Part shown: positions 9,790-18,959 of the stretch, in pieces
Layout of the letters: every line of letters starts with the position of its first letter
How positions within the stretch are numbered: the stretch's first letter is position 1
From: Roseicyclus mahoneyensis
Lineage (GTDB): Bacteria; Pseudomonadota; Alphaproteobacteria; Rhodobacterales; Rhodobacteraceae
Length of the DNA stretch: 64,000 nucleotides
Assembly: GCF_003148775.1 (NCBI RefSeq)
Contig: NZ_QGGW01000004.1
Coordinates: 248,001 to 312,000, forward strand
Direction of reading: 5' to 3'
The notes under the pieces: model-generated
The model's input: only the letters and a program-made list of their open reading frames with translations
What the model was told of the DNA's origin: nothing
The model's database searches: none
Program-made: the position numbers and the translations under genes

Positions 9790-11207
9790 TCAAGGTTCTT
9801 TCCGTCACCTCCGAGGCCGCGCCGCTGGTGAAAACCGGGGGGCTGGCGGATGTGGCCGGGGCTCTGCCCGGCGCTCTGGAGCCCTTGGGCGTTCAGATGC
9901 GGACGCTGCTTCCGGGATATCCGGCAGTAATGGCTGCCATCGGCACCGGAGAGACCGGCGGCAAGGTGGTGCTCGAGGATGCCGACCTGTTCGGCGGCCC
10001 GGCGCGCGTGATCGCAGCCAAGACGGCGGGGCTCGATCTCATGGTACTGGACGCCCCTCACCTGTTTCAGCGCGACGGCGGCCCCTACACCGATGCGGGC
10101 GGACGGGATTGGCCCGACAACCCCGAACGTTTCGCGGCGCTGTCGTGGAGTGCCGCCGAAATCGCGGCTGGCGCGCTGGCGGGCTGGCGACCCGACATCT
10201 TGCACGGGCATGACTGGCAGGCGGGCCTTGCGCCATGGTATCTGCGGCGACGCCATCCTCAGGCTGGCGTCGGATCGGTGATCACGATCCACAACATTGC
10301 CTTTCAAGGCAAGGCGGCACCGGGCAAGCTGGCCGGTATGCGCCTCTCGCTCAACGACATGACGCAAGACGGAGTGGAATTCTGGGGCGACATCAGCACG
10401 CTGAAGGCCGGGCTGGTTGCCGCCGACCGCATCACCACCGTCAGCCCGACCTATGCGGACGAGTTGCTGACGCCCGAGTTCGGGATGGGGATGGACGGGC
10501 TGTTGCGGGCGCGCGCGGGTGTGCTGTCGGGCATCCTGAACGGGGTCGATCTGGCCGCTTGGGCGCCCACCTACAAGACGACCGCCGGCAAGAAGCGCCA
10601 CAAGGAGGCGCTGCGGTCCGCGATGGGTCTGCCCGAGGCGGCTGGTCCGCTTTGCGTCGTCGTCTCGCGGCTGACGTATCAAAAGGGGCTCGACCTGTTG
10701 CTGGCGGCCCTGCCCCGGCTGCTTGAACGGGGCGGGCAACTGGCGCTGCTGGGATCGGGCGAGGCGGGGCTGGAACAGGCCTATCTGGCGGCCGCCGATC
10801 ACCCCCATGTCGCCGTGCGGCTTGGCTATGACGAGGCGCTGGCGCGGCTCTTGATCGAAGGCGGCGATGCGATCCTCGTGCCCTCGCGGTTCGAGCCGTG
10901 CGGGCTGACGCAGATGTATGGCCTGCGCTTCGGCACCCTGCCGCTTGTGGCCTATACCGGCGGGCTGGTCGATACCGTCATCGACGCGACACCCGCGGGC
11001 CTGCGCGCGGGTGTGGCCACCGGCCTCCAGTTCCACCCGGCCAGCGCCGATGCCCTGTCGCGCGCGCTCGACCGGCTGTGCGATCTTTACGCGACCCCGG
11101 AACTGTGGCTTGGGATGCAGCGAAACGCGATGCGCCACCCCGTCGGCTGGGACCAGTCGGCGGCGGAGTATCTGGCGCTCTATCAGGGCCTGATCCGTCA
11201 GGAGTGA
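9786..11207 (+). CDS. glgA: glycogen synthase (ADP-glucose)
   Basis: GlgA transfers glucose from ADP-glucose to the growing alpha-1,4-glucan (GT5 family, GT-B fold). The 473-residue protein starts [20 protein letters not shown], which contains the KTGGL nucleotide-sugar-binding motif. Near the C-terminus, [18 protein letters not shown] is the conserved GT5 catalytic segment. The ATG overlaps the glgC stop by four bases and gives the family's normal N-terminus; a much longer upstream frame overlapping glgC is rejected. glgX follows after two bases. Confidence 0.96.
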   Translation: MIKVLSVTSEAAPLVKTGGLADVAGALPGALEPLGVQMRTLLPGYPAVMAAIGTGETGGKVVLEDADLFGGPARVIAAKTAGLDLMVLDAPHLFQRDGGPYTDAGGRDWPDNPERFAALSWSAAEIAAGALAGWRPDILHGHDWQAGLAPWYLRRRHPQAGVGSVITIHNIAFQGKAAPGKLAGMRLSLNDMTQDGVEFWGDISTLKAGLVAADRITTVSPTYADELLTPEFGMGMDGLLRARAGVLSGILNGVDLAAWAPTYKTTAGKKRHKEALRSAMGLPEAAGPLCVVVSRLTYQKGLDLLLAALPRLLERGGQLALLGSGEAGLEQAYLAAADHPHVAVRLGYDEALARLLIEGGDAILVPSRFEPCGLTQMYGLRFGTLPLVAYTGGLVDTVIDATPAGLRAGVATGLQFHPASADALSRALDRLCDLYATPELWLGMQRNAMRHPVGWDQSAAEYLALYQGLIRQE

Positions 11208-11209
11208 GC

Positions 11210-13285
11210 ATGCCATACCCGATCACAGCTGGCCGCCCTGCGCCGCTGGGCGCGACATTCGATGGCGCAGGCGTGAATTTCGCCGTCTTTTCCGCCCATG
11301 CCACGCGTATGGTGCTGTGCCTGTTCACGGATGACGGGCGTGAGATCGGCCGCATCGACCTGCCTGAGCGCGACGGCGATGTCTGGCACGGCCATATTGC
11401 GGGCCTGCGCCCCGGCCACTGCTACGGCTACCGCGCCCATGGCCCCTATGCACCGCAGGACGGGCACCGATTCAACGCCAACAAGCTGCTGGTCGATCCA
11501 TATGCGCGGGCCCTGACCGGCCATCCGGTATGGCATGACGCGCTGTATGGCTACGATCCCGTCAAGGGGCCTGACAGCTTTTCCACGCTCGACAGCGCGC
11601 CCTACATGCCGCGCTCGGTCGTGGTGGACCCGGCCTTCAGCTGGGGCGACGACCGCCCGCCCGAGGTGCCAATCGAGGACAGCGTGATCTACGAGGCCCA
11701 TGTCAAAGGCCTGACCCGCCTGCATCCGGGTGCCGCGCCCAAGGGCAAATTTCTCGGCCTCGCGTCCGAGCCAATGCTGGATCATCTGACCAAGCTTGGC
11801 GTGACGGCGGTGGAATTGCTGCCCATCCATGCCTTCGTCGATGACAAGTTCCTGCATGACAAGGGACTGACGAACTACTGGGGCTACCAGAGCCTTGGCT
11901 TCTTCGCGCCCGATCCGCGCTACCTGACAGGCGGTGACATCGCCGAATTCCAGCAGATGGTGGCCCGCCTGCATGGCGCAGGGATCGAAGTGATCCTCGA
12001 CGTGGTCTACAACCACACCTGCGAGGGCGACGAGAACGGCCCAACGCTGTCTTTGCGGGGCATCGACAATGCCAGCTACTACCGGCTGGCCCCCGACAAA
12101 CGGCACTACATCAACGACACCGGCACCGGGAACACGGTGAACGTGGATCATCCGATGGTTCTGCGGATGATCATGGACAGCCTGCGCTACTGGGTCGAAG
12201 TCGGCCATGTCGACGGCTTCCGTTTCGACCTCTGCGCCACTTTGGGGCGCACGCCCACGGGCTTCGATCCGGGCGCCAGCTTTTTCGACGCGATCCGGCA
12301 GGACCCGGTGCTGACCCGCGTGAAACTGATTGCCGAGCCATGGGACATCGGGCCGGGCGGCTACCAGCTGGGGGCCTTTCCGCCGCCCTTCCTTGAATGG
12401 AACGACCGCTTCCGCGACACGGTGCGCCAGTTCTGGCGTGGCGATCCGGGGCTGACACCAAGGCTTGCCGACCGCATCACCGGATCGGCGCGGCAGTTCG
12501 ACCATTCCGGGCGGCCCGCGACATCTTCGGTCAACCTGCTGACGGCGCATGACGGGTTCACGCTGACAGATGTGGTCAGCTACACCGAGCGCCACAACGA
12601 GGCGAATGGCGAGGCAGGGCGCGACGGGCATGCCGCCAACTGGTCGGACAACATGGGGGTGGAGGGGCCGACGGCGGATGCCGCCATCATCGCCGCGCGC
12701 GACCGGCGCAAGCGCGCGATGCTCGCCACGCTGATGCTGTCGCAAGGCACACCCATGCTGCTGGCGGGCGACGAGATCGGCAATTCCCAGTCGGGCAACA
12801 ACAACGCCTATGCGCAGGACAACGAAATCGGCTGGATCGACTGGACCGCGCCCGACGCGGATTTTCTGGCCTTTGCCGCGGCGCTGATCGCCTTCCGCCG
12901 TGCCCATCCGATCCTTCGGCAAAAGCGCTTCTTGCATGCAAGCGAACGGACGGTGGACGGTCTGCCCGACCTGTTTTGGTGGCACGAGGACGGGCGCGAG
13001 ATGACCGATGACGATTGGGCCGATCAAGACCGCCGCATCCTGTGCGTGGAAAAGCGCATGGCGGCAGGCACCCCGCGCTATGCCACCGAGGCGGGGGGCA
13101 TGTTTCTGATCTTCAACGCAGGCCGGGACACGCAGGTCGCTCTGCCGCCCGCGCCCGGTGGCAAGCGCTGGATCTTGCGCATCGACACCACAGCCACGCC
13201 AGCGGCGACCGCGACGCCGCTGGAGGGGCGCATTGCCTGCCCCGCCGAGGCCGTTCTGGCCCTCGTTCTGGAGCCTGCCCCATGA
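11210..13285 (+). CDS. glgX: glycogen debranching enzyme
   Basis: GlgX hydrolyses alpha-1,6 branches of phosphorylase-limit dextrin (GH13 subfamily 11). The 691-residue protein has an N-terminal CBM48-like domain (GVNFAVFSAHATRM) and a catalytic barrel. Catalytic regions are HVDGFRFDLCATLGR (about residue 340), LIAEPWDIGPGGYQLG (about 376) and LTAHDGFTLTDVVSY (about 448). The ATG is two bases after the glgA stop, with GGAGTGAGC serving as Shine-Dalgarno inside the glgA end. The stop overlaps malQ (ATGA). Together with glgP it mobilises stored glycogen. Confidence 0.94.
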   Translation: MPYPITAGRPAPLGATFDGAGVNFAVFSAHATRMVLCLFTDDGREIGRIDLPERDGDVWHGHIAGLRPGHCYGYRAHGPYAPQDGHRFNANKLLVDPYARALTGHPVWHDALYGYDPVKGPDSFSTLDSAPYMPRSVVVDPAFSWGDDRPPEVPIEDSVIYEAHVKGLTRLHPGAAPKGKFLGLASEPMLDHLTKLGVTAVELLPIHAFVDDKFLHDKGLTNYWGYQSLGFFAPDPRYLTGGDIAEFQQMVARLHGAGIEVILDVVYNHTCEGDENGPTLSLRGIDNASYYRLAPDKRHYINDTGTGNTVNVDHPMVLRMIMDSLRYWVEVGHVDGFRFDLCATLGRTPTGFDPGASFFDAIRQDPVLTRVKLIAEPWDIGPGGYQLGAFPPPFLEWNDRFRDTVRQFWRGDPGLTPRLADRITGSARQFDHSGRPATSSVNLLTAHDGFTLTDVVSYTERHNEANGEAGRDGHAANWSDNMGVEGPTADAAIIAARDRRKRAMLATLMLSQGTPMLLAGDEIGNSQSGNNNAYAQDNEIGWIDWTAPDADFLAFAAALIAFRRAHPILRQKRFLHASERTVDGLPDLFWWHEDGREMTDDDWADQDRRILCVEKRMAAGTPRYATEAGGMFLIFNAGRDTQVALPPAPGGKRWILRIDTTATPAATATPLEGRIACPAEAVLALVLEPAP

Positions 13286-15132
13286 CCGATCCCATCGCCG
13301 ATCTGGCCACGGCGCTTGGCATCTTGCCGCGCTACACCGACCAGATGGGCGGCATCCGCGAGACCGGGCGCGAGACTGCGCGGGCGCTTATGGCCGCGAT
13401 GGGGGTGATGGTCTCGACCGAGACCGAGGCCGGGGCGCATCTGGCCGCCCGTCGGGCCGAAGAGGCAGCGCGCGCCCTGCCCCGCTACGTGATCTTGACA
13501 CCCGATGCGCCAGCACGGCTTTCCGCAGACCCCGGGGCATGGGTCATCGACCATGAGGACGGACAGCAGACTGAAGGGCGCGGGCCCGATCTGCCGCCCC
13601 TGCCGCTTGGCTTGCATGTGTTGCACGCGGGCGATTGCGAGACCACTTTGCTTGCCGCGCCCGCGCATCTGCCGCTGCCGCCGCGCGGTTGGGGCGTGAC
13701 CGCGCCGCTCTGGGGCCTGCGCCCACCCGAACGGGCTGGATTCGCCGACTTCGAGGACTTGAAACGCAGCGGCCTGTCGTTGGCGCGCGCGGGTGCGGGG
13801 TTTTTCGGCATCAACCCGATCCATGCCTGTTTCCCGACCGAACCCGGATGGGCCAGCCCCTATTCACCGTCACACCGGCGGCGGCTGAACGCGCTGTACA
13901 TCGCCAATGGCGCGGGCGTGGCGACCGGCCCGCTGGTTGACTACGCGTCCGAGATCCCCGCCAAGCGCGCAGCGTTGCGGGCCGCCTTCGAAACCTTCAC
14001 CGGCCACAGCGATTTTGACGCCTTCCGCGCAGCCGAGGGCGCGCCGCTGACCCAATTCGCCGCCCATCAGGCGCTCTCCGAGGTTCATGGCGCGCTCTGG
14101 ACCGATTGGCCCGCCACCCTGCACGATCCGGCCAGCGCCGTGCGGAGCGTCCCCCCGGACCGGGTCCGCCACCACCAGTGGCTGCAATGGATGGCGCATC
14201 GCCAATTGACCGAGACACAAGCCGCGTTGACCGGTGCGGGTATGCGCCACGGTCTCTACCTCGACCTTGCCGTGGGCACCCATCCCGCCGGGGCCGAGAC
14301 ATGGGCCGACCGCACCTCCTTTGCGCGAGGCGTCTCGCTGGGTGCGCCGCCCGATCCTTTCGCGCCCGACGGCCAACGCTGGAGCCTTGCGCCATTTGAT
14401 CCGCAGGCGATCATGCGCGGCCATTTCGCCCCGCTGGCCGACACGCTGCGCCAGCAGTTGCGCTATGCGAAACTGCTCAGGATCGATCATATTCTTGGCT
14501 TTGACCGGGCCTTCTGGGTGCCCGATCAGGTCGGCCTGCCGGGCGCCTATGTGGCGATGCCGCGCGACGCAATGCTGGCCGTGGTCCGGATCGAGGCCGC
14601 GCGCGCCGGTGCCACCGTGATCGGCGAGGATCTGGGCAATATCCCCGACGGGCTTCAGGGCGCGCTGGCCGAAACGGGCATTCTGGGCTGTCGCCTGTTG
14701 CAGTTCGAGCGGGACACACCGCCCGAGACCTACCCTGCGCCCACGCTTGCGGCCTTTGGAACCCATGACTTGCCGACACTCGCCGGTTGGGCTGATGGTG
14801 GCGACATCCGCGCGCGCAACGCCATCGGCCGGATCGGGGATGACACGCTGCACCATGGCCTTGCCGGACGGGCGGATGACGCGCGCGCCTTTGCCGCGAT
14901 GGCGGGGGGGAACGATGCAGGCGCGATGCACGCCGCTTTGGCCCGCGCGGGATCGGCGCTCGTCGCGGTGCAGATCGAGGATGTACTGGAGATGGCAGAG
15001 CAGACCAATCTGCCCGGCACCGTGGATGAATATCCCAACTGGCGGCGCAAGCTGCCAGTGGCGGGCGAAGCCCTTGGCGGTGACGCGCGCCTGACCAATG
15101 TGGCCGACGCGATGCGCGCAGCGGGCCGTTAG
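13282..15132 (+). CDS. malQ: 4-alpha-glucanotransferase (amylomaltase, GH77)
   Basis: MalQ disproportionates short maltodextrins left by phosphorylase and debranching enzyme, releasing glucose and longer chains. GH77 signatures are LLRIDHILGFDRAFWVP (nucleophile Asp, about residue 400), VIGEDLGNIPDGL (acid/base Glu, about 449) and FGTHDLPTLAGW (about 496). The length of 616 residues suits the family. It closes the glg operon in a position where related operons often carry phosphoglucomutase, which is absent here. Its TAG stop overlaps the TAA stop of the convergent ABC permease gene. Confidence 0.92.
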   Translation: MTDPIADLATALGILPRYTDQMGGIRETGRETARALMAAMGVMVSTETEAGAHLAARRAEEAARALPRYVILTPDAPARLSADPGAWVIDHEDGQQTEGRGPDLPPLPLGLHVLHAGDCETTLLAAPAHLPLPPRGWGVTAPLWGLRPPERAGFADFEDLKRSGLSLARAGAGFFGINPIHACFPTEPGWASPYSPSHRRRLNALYIANGAGVATGPLVDYASEIPAKRAALRAAFETFTGHSDFDAFRAAEGAPLTQFAAHQALSEVHGALWTDWPATLHDPASAVRSVPPDRVRHHQWLQWMAHRQLTETQAALTGAGMRHGLYLDLAVGTHPAGAETWADRTSFARGVSLGAPPDPFAPDGQRWSLAPFDPQAIMRGHFAPLADTLRQQLRYAKLLRIDHILGFDRAFWVPDQVGLPGAYVAMPRDAMLAVVRIEAARAGATVIGEDLGNIPDGLQGALAETGILGCRLLQFERDTPPETYPAPTLAAFGTHDLPTLAGWADGGDIRARNAIGRIGDDTLHHGLAGRADDARAFAAMAGGNDAGAMHAALARAGSALVAVQIEDVLEMAEQTNLPGTVDEYPNWRRKLPVAGEALGGDARLTNVADAMRAAGR

Positions 15133-15986
15133 CCGGGCGACATGCCCCGCAACCGCTCGGACCGTCGGCGCAGAACTTCGACCACGGTAAGCAAGGCGAT
15201 GGAGACCACGACAAGAATTGTGGCGACCGCCAGAATGGTCGGGCTGATCTGTTCGCGCAGGCCCGTGAACATCTGCCAGGGCAAGGTCTGCTGACCAGCC
15301 GATCCGACGAAGATCACCACCACCACTTCGTCGAAGGAGGTGATGAAGGCGAAGAGCCCGCCCGAGATCACACCGGGCAGGATCAGCGGCATCTGCACCC
15401 GGAAAAAGGTGGTAACGGGGTTCGCGCCAAGGCTGGCGGCGGCCCGGGTCAGCGATTTGTCGAAGCCCACCATCGTCGCCGTGACCGTGATGATGACAAA
15501 GGGGATGCCCAGCGCCGCATGGGCCAGCACCACGCCCCAATAGGTGCCCTGCAAGCCGACGCGCGAATAGAAGAAATACATCCCTGCCGCCGAGATGATC
15601 AACGGCACGATCATCGGCGAGATCATGACGGCCATGATCGCGCCCTTGAAGGGCACATGGCTTTGCGACAGCCCGATTGCCGCCAGCGTGCCAAGGCTGA
15701 CCGACAAAAGCGTCGCCACCGGCGCGATCTTGAGCGAATTGCTCAGGGCCTGCTGCCAATCCGGGTTGGTGAAGAAATCGCGGTAATGGCGCAGGCTGTA
15801 GGCGTCCGGATCAAAGGCCAGCATGCCGGGTGTGAAGGTGAAAAAGTTCTGGGCGTTGAAGCTGAGCGGGATCACGACAAGGATCGGCGCCATCAGGAAA
15901 AAGAAGATCAGCCCGCAGATCACGCGGAACGCGTAGAACCAGACACGCTGGCCGGTGGTCGCATAGGGCGGAAGTCTGTGATCCAT
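15129..15986 (-). CDS. ABC transporter permease, spermidine/putrescine type (PotC-like)
   Basis: This 285-residue inner-membrane permease has about six hydrophobic segments and the EAA loop (TRAAASLGANPVTTFFRVQMP) that contacts the ATPase. It resembles PotC/PotI permeases of the polyamine/opine/phosphonate importer family. It is the last gene of a four-gene operon on this strand (ATPase, binding protein, long permease, this permease) and starts six bases after the upstream permease. The solute cannot be read from the sequence; polyamine or another cationic amine is the family-level guess. Confidence 0.88.
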   Translation of the reverse strand: MDHRLPPYATTGQRVWFYAFRVICGLIFFFLMAPILVVIPLSFNAQNFFTFTPGMLAFDPDAYSLRHYRDFFTNPDWQQALSNSLKIAPVATLLSVSLGTLAAIGLSQSHVPFKGAIMAVMISPMIVPLIISAAGMYFFYSRVGLQGTYWGVVLAHAALGIPFVIITVTATMVGFDKSLTRAAASLGANPVTTFFRVQMPLILPGVISGGLFAFITSFDEVVVVIFVGSAGQQTLPWQMFTGLREQISPTILAVATILVVVSIALLTVVEVLRRRSERLRGMSPG

Positions 15987-15992
15987 GTCTGC

Positions 15993-17687
15993 TTACCCCA
16001 GCTTGACGTTGTCGATGCCCACGATCTTGTCGTAGAGCCAGTACAGCACCAGCACGAGCGCGAGCAGGATCGAGCCGAGCGCCGCGGCCAGACCCCAGTT
16101 CAAGCTGTCCGAGATGTGGAAGGCGATGCGGTTCGAGATGAAGATGCCGGTGCGGCCCCCCACGATCTCGGGCGTGATGTAATAGCCGATCGACAAGATG
16201 AACACGAGGATGCAACCCGCCCCGATGCCCGGCACCGATTGCGGGAAATAGACCCGCCAGAAGGCGGTCCAGTTGGTGGCACCGAGCGATTTTGCCGCCC
16301 GCACATAACTGGGCGGGATCGTCTTCATCACCGAATAGAGCGGCAAGATCATGAAGGGCAGCAAGATGTGGGTCATCGCCACCACGGTGCCCGTCTGGTT
16401 GTTGATCATCGTCAGCCGCGCATCATCGCCGACCAGCCCGATCCAGACCAGCAGGTCGTTGATGACACCTTGTTGCTGGAGAAGCACCTTCCACGCGCTG
16501 GTGCGCACCAGAAGCGAGGTCCAGAACGGCAGCAAGACAAGGATCAAGAGCATGTTCGACGTACGCATCGGCAGGTTCGACAGAAGGTAGGCGATCGGGT
16601 AGCCGAGGATGACGCAAAGCCCCATGATCGTGAGCGACAAGACCATCGTGCGCTTGAAGAGCGTCAGGTAAATGCGCTGGTTGTCCTCCACCTGCTCGAT
16701 ACCCTGCGGTGTCAGTTGCAGATCGACGGCGGCCAGGAAATAGCCGGCGGTATAGGGGTCGGAAAAGGTCTGGATCGTGGTCCAGACCGGCATCTGCACC
16801 CAGCCATCGGCAACCTCGGCAAAGGCATCGCGCAGGGGGATCGTCTCGAACCCCGCCACGGCATCGGCGGCGGTCTGCAAACGGGTGGCGCCGGGGCCGG
16901 AATAGGCGCCGATATCGGCGCCCGTGGCGCCCGACAGATCGCGGTACAGCGCGAGGTAGACGGTCGCCCAAGGCTCTTTGGTCAGCGGGCTTTCGGGGGT
17001 GCGACCCGTGGTCTGGATGGTGCGGGCAAAGGACCGGTAGGCATCCGTTGTCTCGGGCAACACATCCGCAATGCCGGGAACAAGCCGAAAGGCAGGCTCG
17101 GGCGTGTCCTGTGCAGCCTCAAGCCAGTCCGCCTGTTCGGAGATCCAGTCGGGGTCGGCCATCAGCGCAATCCAGGTCGCGGGCTCTTCCCAGGCAGGAT
17201 CGAGGGCTGCGAACTGGTCGGCGTAGGGTTCGCCCACGCCATCGATCCCGCGCCCCGAGCGGCGGAAGATCGAACTCAGCCCCGTCGCTTCGTAATTCAG
17301 CCGCGAGCCAAGGCGGGTGTGGATGCGCCGCTCTGCGGCTTCCTTGAAATCATGGGCGAGCGCCGCATAGGTGGCGTCATCCGGCAGGTCGGTCGCATCC
17401 CAGCCGTCCAGCGCGATGACGGTGCGCGGCAGGGTTTCCGACACGATCTGGTTCTCGACAGAGCGGAACAGCATGTCGAGGATCGGCGCGACGAAGGTCA
17501 CCAACAAAAAGATCAGCAAAGGCGCGATCAGCGCCAGCGCCCTGAGTTTCTGCGCCCGGAGCGCGCGGTTCAGGCTGCGCTTGAGCGGGCGGCCATCGGC
17601 GGCCAGCATCGGGCCCGTCTGGGCCGCATCCTCGCGCCGGGCCTCGGCGGCGGCCTGGCTCAGGTTGCCTGCGGTGGCATCGCTCAT
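15993..17687 (-). CDS. ABC transporter permease, PotB-like, with long periplasmic insert
   Basis: The C-terminal part (about residues 345-564) is an ordinary PotB-like permease with the EAA-type loop YVRAAKSLGATNWTAFWRVY. The N-terminus has a cytoplasmic stretch and a first membrane segment at about 51-71. Between this segment and the next lies a loop of about 270 residues (72-345), hydrophilic and tryptophan-rich. Typical PotB proteins are about 280-320 residues and lack it. By topology the loop should be periplasmic, in the same place as the P2 loop of MalF, and might touch the binding protein; that role is inferred. No frameshift is visible. Confidence 0.87.
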   Translation of the reverse strand: MSDATAGNLSQAAAEARREDAAQTGPMLAADGRPLKRSLNRALRAQKLRALALIAPLLIFLLVTFVAPILDMLFRSVENQIVSETLPRTVIALDGWDATDLPDDATYAALAHDFKEAAERRIHTRLGSRLNYEATGLSSIFRRSGRGIDGVGEPYADQFAALDPAWEEPATWIALMADPDWISEQADWLEAAQDTPEPAFRLVPGIADVLPETTDAYRSFARTIQTTGRTPESPLTKEPWATVYLALYRDLSGATGADIGAYSGPGATRLQTAADAVAGFETIPLRDAFAEVADGWVQMPVWTTIQTFSDPYTAGYFLAAVDLQLTPQGIEQVEDNQRIYLTLFKRTMVLSLTIMGLCVILGYPIAYLLSNLPMRTSNMLLILVLLPFWTSLLVRTSAWKVLLQQQGVINDLLVWIGLVGDDARLTMINNQTGTVVAMTHILLPFMILPLYSVMKTIPPSYVRAAKSLGATNWTAFWRVYFPQSVPGIGAGCILVFILSIGYYITPEIVGGRTGIFISNRIAFHISDSLNWGLAAALGSILLALVLVLYWLYDKIVGIDNVKLG

Positions 17688-17721
17688 GCGGTCGGGTCCT
17701 TGGCGGTTGGAGCAAAGGGGA

Positions 17722-17749
17722 ACCGGGGCGGCAGCGCCGCCGCCCCGGT
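17722..17749 (-). terminator. intra-operon GC stem-loop after the binding-protein gene
   Basis: Two perfect 11-base arms (ACCGGGGCGGC and GCCGCCCCGGT) enclose a 6-base loop AGCGCC. The element sits in the 83-base gap after the binding-protein gene and before the long permease gene. There is no T tract, so it is more likely a 3'-end stabiliser or partial terminator that raises binding-protein mRNA over permease mRNA. Confidence 0.65.
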
Positions 17750-17770
17750 CGGGGTCGGGTCAGATGTGGT

Positions 17771-18883
17771 TTATCGCGATAGCCAAGCCTGGAACCGCGC
17801 GTCCAGATCGTCGCGGTAATCAGCCCACCAGAGGTAGTTGAACACGATCACACGCTCGGAATTTGCCGGGTTCGTCGGCATGTGCGGCGCCATTTCCACG
17901 CCCAGTTCGGCATGGGTGCCGACCAGAGGCGCCGAGGATATGCGCGCCGGACCGTAGGAGATATAGGCAGCCTGATCGGCCAGCCGCTGCGTATCGGTGG
18001 CGAAGAAAAGGAAATCCTCGACCCGGCTCAGGCGATCCTCGGGCAGACCTTCGGGAATGATCCAGCCGTCAAGGTCGAACACCTGCGCATCCCACAGCAT
18101 TTCGATCGGCTGGTCCTGTTCCACGATGGCCGAGAACAGTCGGCCGTTGTAGGACGATCCCATCACCGCCTCGCCATCGGCCATGAACTGGATCGCCTCG
18201 GCGGCCGAGGTCCACCACAGCGTGTCGTCCTTGATGGTGTCGAGCATGGCGAAGGCGCGGTTGATGCCGTCCTCGGTTTCGAGGGTGTCGTAGATATCTT
18301 CCATCGCCACGCCGTCGCACAAAAGCGCCCATTCGAGGTTGTTGATCGGGCGGCGTTCCAGCGTGCGGGTGCCGGGGAAAGCTTCGGTGTCGAAGAGCGC
18401 GCAGACATCCTCCGGCACGCGGCCTTCCCACGCGGCCACATCGGTGCGGTAGCCGTTGGTCGTGGAATAGACGATCTGCGGGATGAAACAGTCCGACACG
18501 ATCAGGTCGCCGAAATCCTCGGTTGCGGGCGTGCCGTCGTCACCGGCGGCAAGGATCGCGTCGTGATCGATCTCCATCGCCAGTCCCTCGTCGCACAGGC
18601 GGATGGCGTCGGCGGCCACCACATCGACCAGATCCCAGGTCACGTTGTCGGCCTCGAACATGGCGCGCATGCGGGCCACGGCCTCGGGGCTGCTCTCATC
18701 CCAGACGATGGTCACGTCGGGATTGGCGTCCCGGTAGGGGATCGTGTAGGCGTTGATCTGGCTTGCCTGATAGGCGCCGCCCCAACTGACGAAGGTGACG
18801 GTATTGGCCATGTCCTGTGCAGTTGCCATGGGTGCTGCCAGCGACGCGGCCGCGCCCATCATGAGCATGGTTTTCAGTTTCAT
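17771..18883 (-). CDS. ABC transporter periplasmic substrate-binding protein, polyamine-type
   Basis: The 370-residue protein starts MKLKTMLMMGAAASLAAP and ends its signal peptide around ATAQD. The mature protein opens with NTVTFVSWGGAYQASQ, a typical start for PotD/PotF-like solute-binding proteins. The ATG at 18883 is chosen because AAGGAG precedes it and it begins the signal peptide; an upstream in-frame start adds a useless leader. It lies between the ATPase gene and the long permease, and GC hairpins flank it on both sides. Its solute is unknown; the family binds polyamines and related amines. Confidence 0.88.
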   Translation of the reverse strand: MKLKTMLMMGAAASLAAPMATAQDMANTVTFVSWGGAYQASQINAYTIPYRDANPDVTIVWDESSPEAVARMRAMFEADNVTWDLVDVVAADAIRLCDEGLAMEIDHDAILAAGDDGTPATEDFGDLIVSDCFIPQIVYSTTNGYRTDVAAWEGRVPEDVCALFDTEAFPGTRTLERRPINNLEWALLCDGVAMEDIYDTLETEDGINRAFAMLDTIKDDTLWWTSAAEAIQFMADGEAVMGSSYNGRLFSAIVEQDQPIEMLWDAQVFDLDGWIIPEGLPEDRLSRVEDFLFFATDTQRLADQAAYISYGPARISSAPLVGTHAELGVEMAPHMPTNPANSERVIVFNYLWWADYRDDLDARFQAWLSR

Positions 18884-18939
18884 GGGTCTCACTCTCCTTG
18901 GTTGGACTTCGGGGTTGTGATGGTCGGGGGGCGCGGACA

Positions 18940-18955
18940 TGGCCCGCGCGGGCCA
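18940..18955. other. perfect 16-base palindrome between ATPase and binding-protein genes
   Basis: TGGCCCGCGCGGGCCA is perfectly self-complementary and can form a short hairpin in the 76-base spacer between the ATPase stop and the binding-protein start. It could mark an RNA processing point or give separate expression of the binding protein. No function is demonstrated by the sequence. Confidence 0.4.
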
Positions 18956-18959
18956 CGGC

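Noticed and set aside
15519-17819. A 766-codon plus-strand frame over the two PotB/PotC-like permeases
   Set aside because: It is antisense to two clear permease genes, rich in H, R, D and Q, and shows no membrane segments or family motifs.
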